DNA from: Acidimicrobiia bacterium
GTDB lineage: Bacteria; Actinomycetota; Acidimicrobiia; IMCC26256; BP-133
Direction: 5' to 3'
NCBI GenBank assembly: GCA_025923175.1
Contig: JAICGL010000244.1
Coordinates: 1 to 6,438, forward strand
Length of the DNA: 6,438 nucleotides
Translations under genes and position numbers: made by a program
Notes under the pieces: generated by a model
What the model was told of the DNA's origin: nothing
The model's input: only the letters and a program-made list of their open reading frames with translations
Database searches by the model: none
Shown: positions 6,178 to 6,438 of the stretch, piece by piece
Layout: every line of letters starts with the position of its first letter
How positions within the stretch are numbered: the first letter of the stretch is position 1

Positions 6178-6438
6178 GCCACGCCCTCCAGCAGAGCCGT
6201 GCGGGCCAGCTCCTCGCCGACCCGGGTGGCAGCGGCGGTCATGATGTCGAGGTTGCCGGCGGAGGGCGGGAGGAAGTCACCGGCGCCGGTGACTTCGAGG
6301 AACACCGAGACGCGCCCGTCGTCGAAGACGGGTTCGGTGGTCAACCGGTAGCCCGGCACGTAGGGTGCCACCTCGGCCACCATCGAACTGATCGACGCCG
6401 CCACCGCGGCCTGGTCGACCTCCGCGCTGAGGGCGCAG
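6174..6438 (-). CDS. Acylating acetaldehyde dehydrogenase, C-terminal fragment (5' end beyond window edge)
   Basis: Only the last 88 residues are present; the start lies beyond position 6438. The fragment carries the characteristic C-terminal end of the BphJ/DmpF/HsaG family: AEVAPYVPGYRL, then VFLEVTGAGDFLPPSAGNL, then DIMTAAATRVGEELA. The family is usually about 300-320 residues, so roughly two-thirds, including the NAD-binding domain and catalytic Cys, are not visible. The enzyme oxidises the aldehyde released by the aldolase to an acyl-CoA with NAD+ and CoA. In characterised systems the aldehyde passes directly through a tunnel between the two proteins. The gene order dehydrogenase then aldolase is the usual one. 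It ends in TGA at 6176-6174, overlapping the aldolase start by 4 bases. A perfect 24-base palindrome lies in it at 6273-6296. Confidence 0.92.
   Translation of the reverse strand, partial: CALSAEVDQAAVAASISSMVAEVAPYVPGYRLTTEPVFDDGRVSVFLEVTGAGDFLPPSAGNLDIMTAAATRVGEELARTALLEGVA
6184..6189 (-). promoter_or_regulatory. Ribosome binding site deciding the GTG start of the aldolase
   Basis: The minus strand reads GGAGGG, 6 bases before the GTG at 6177. Together with the GTGA overlap with the dehydrogenase stop and the need to keep R12 and D13, it decides in favour of this non-ATG start. Confidence 0.75.
6273..6296. repeat. Perfect 24-bp palindrome inside the acetaldehyde dehydrogenase gene
   Basis: The half-site GAAGTCACCGGC is followed directly by its exact reverse complement, with no spacer. 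The next base pair on each side does not extend it. On the coding strand it encodes EVTGAGDF, part of a conserved family motif (usually EVEGAGDY), so protein constraint explains part of the match. It could be a dimer-binding site or form an mRNA hairpin, or it may be chance helped by high GC; nothing else in the sequence decides. Confidence 0.5.

Overview
The window is a GC-rich stretch of bacterial DNA, by eye roughly two-thirds G+C. All seven recognisable genes lie on the minus strand, so transcription runs from high to low coordinates. Every junction is an overlap of 1 to 4 bases or a gap of 13 or 24 bases, so it reads as part of a single operon, cut at both ends by the window edges. No RNA gene, mobile element, CRISPR array, internal promoter or terminator was seen, and no stretch over 300 bases lacks a gene. 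The composition, the fused LivH-LivM permease and the style of the secreted and small membrane proteins suggest an actinobacterium (Actinomycetota, possibly an Acidimicrobiia-like lineage). That placement is inference, not proof.

In transcription order, the right side holds the end of a meta-cleavage pathway: the C-terminus of an acylating acetaldehyde dehydrogenase (6174-6438) and a complete 4-hydroxy-2-oxoacid aldolase (5146-6177, GTG start). These two enzymes normally form a channelling complex that converts a 4-hydroxy-2-oxoacid to pyruvate plus an acyl-CoA. Next come the large (3821-5146) and small (3279-3824) subunits of a Rieske non-haem iron ring-hydroxylating oxygenase, with its cluster and iron ligands intact. 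The electron-transfer partners are not in the window.

The left side is about transport and the cell envelope. A 647-residue permease (1311-3254) fuses a LivH-like and a LivM-like domain of the branched-chain amino acid type (HAAT) ABC importer family; such importers often serve aromatic or carboxylic acid uptake in catabolic clusters. It is followed by a secreted protein of unknown function with internal beta-type repeats (223-1314) and the start of a small two-helix membrane protein (1-209). No ATPase or recognisable substrate-binding protein lies in the window.

Together the genes suggest a catabolic operon that imports an aromatic, polycyclic or other ring compound, hydroxylates it and finishes its meta-cleavage products. 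The enzymes are of well-known families. The least explained part is the secreted protein and small membrane protein that follow the permease, which may be an undescribed envelope accessory to uptake.
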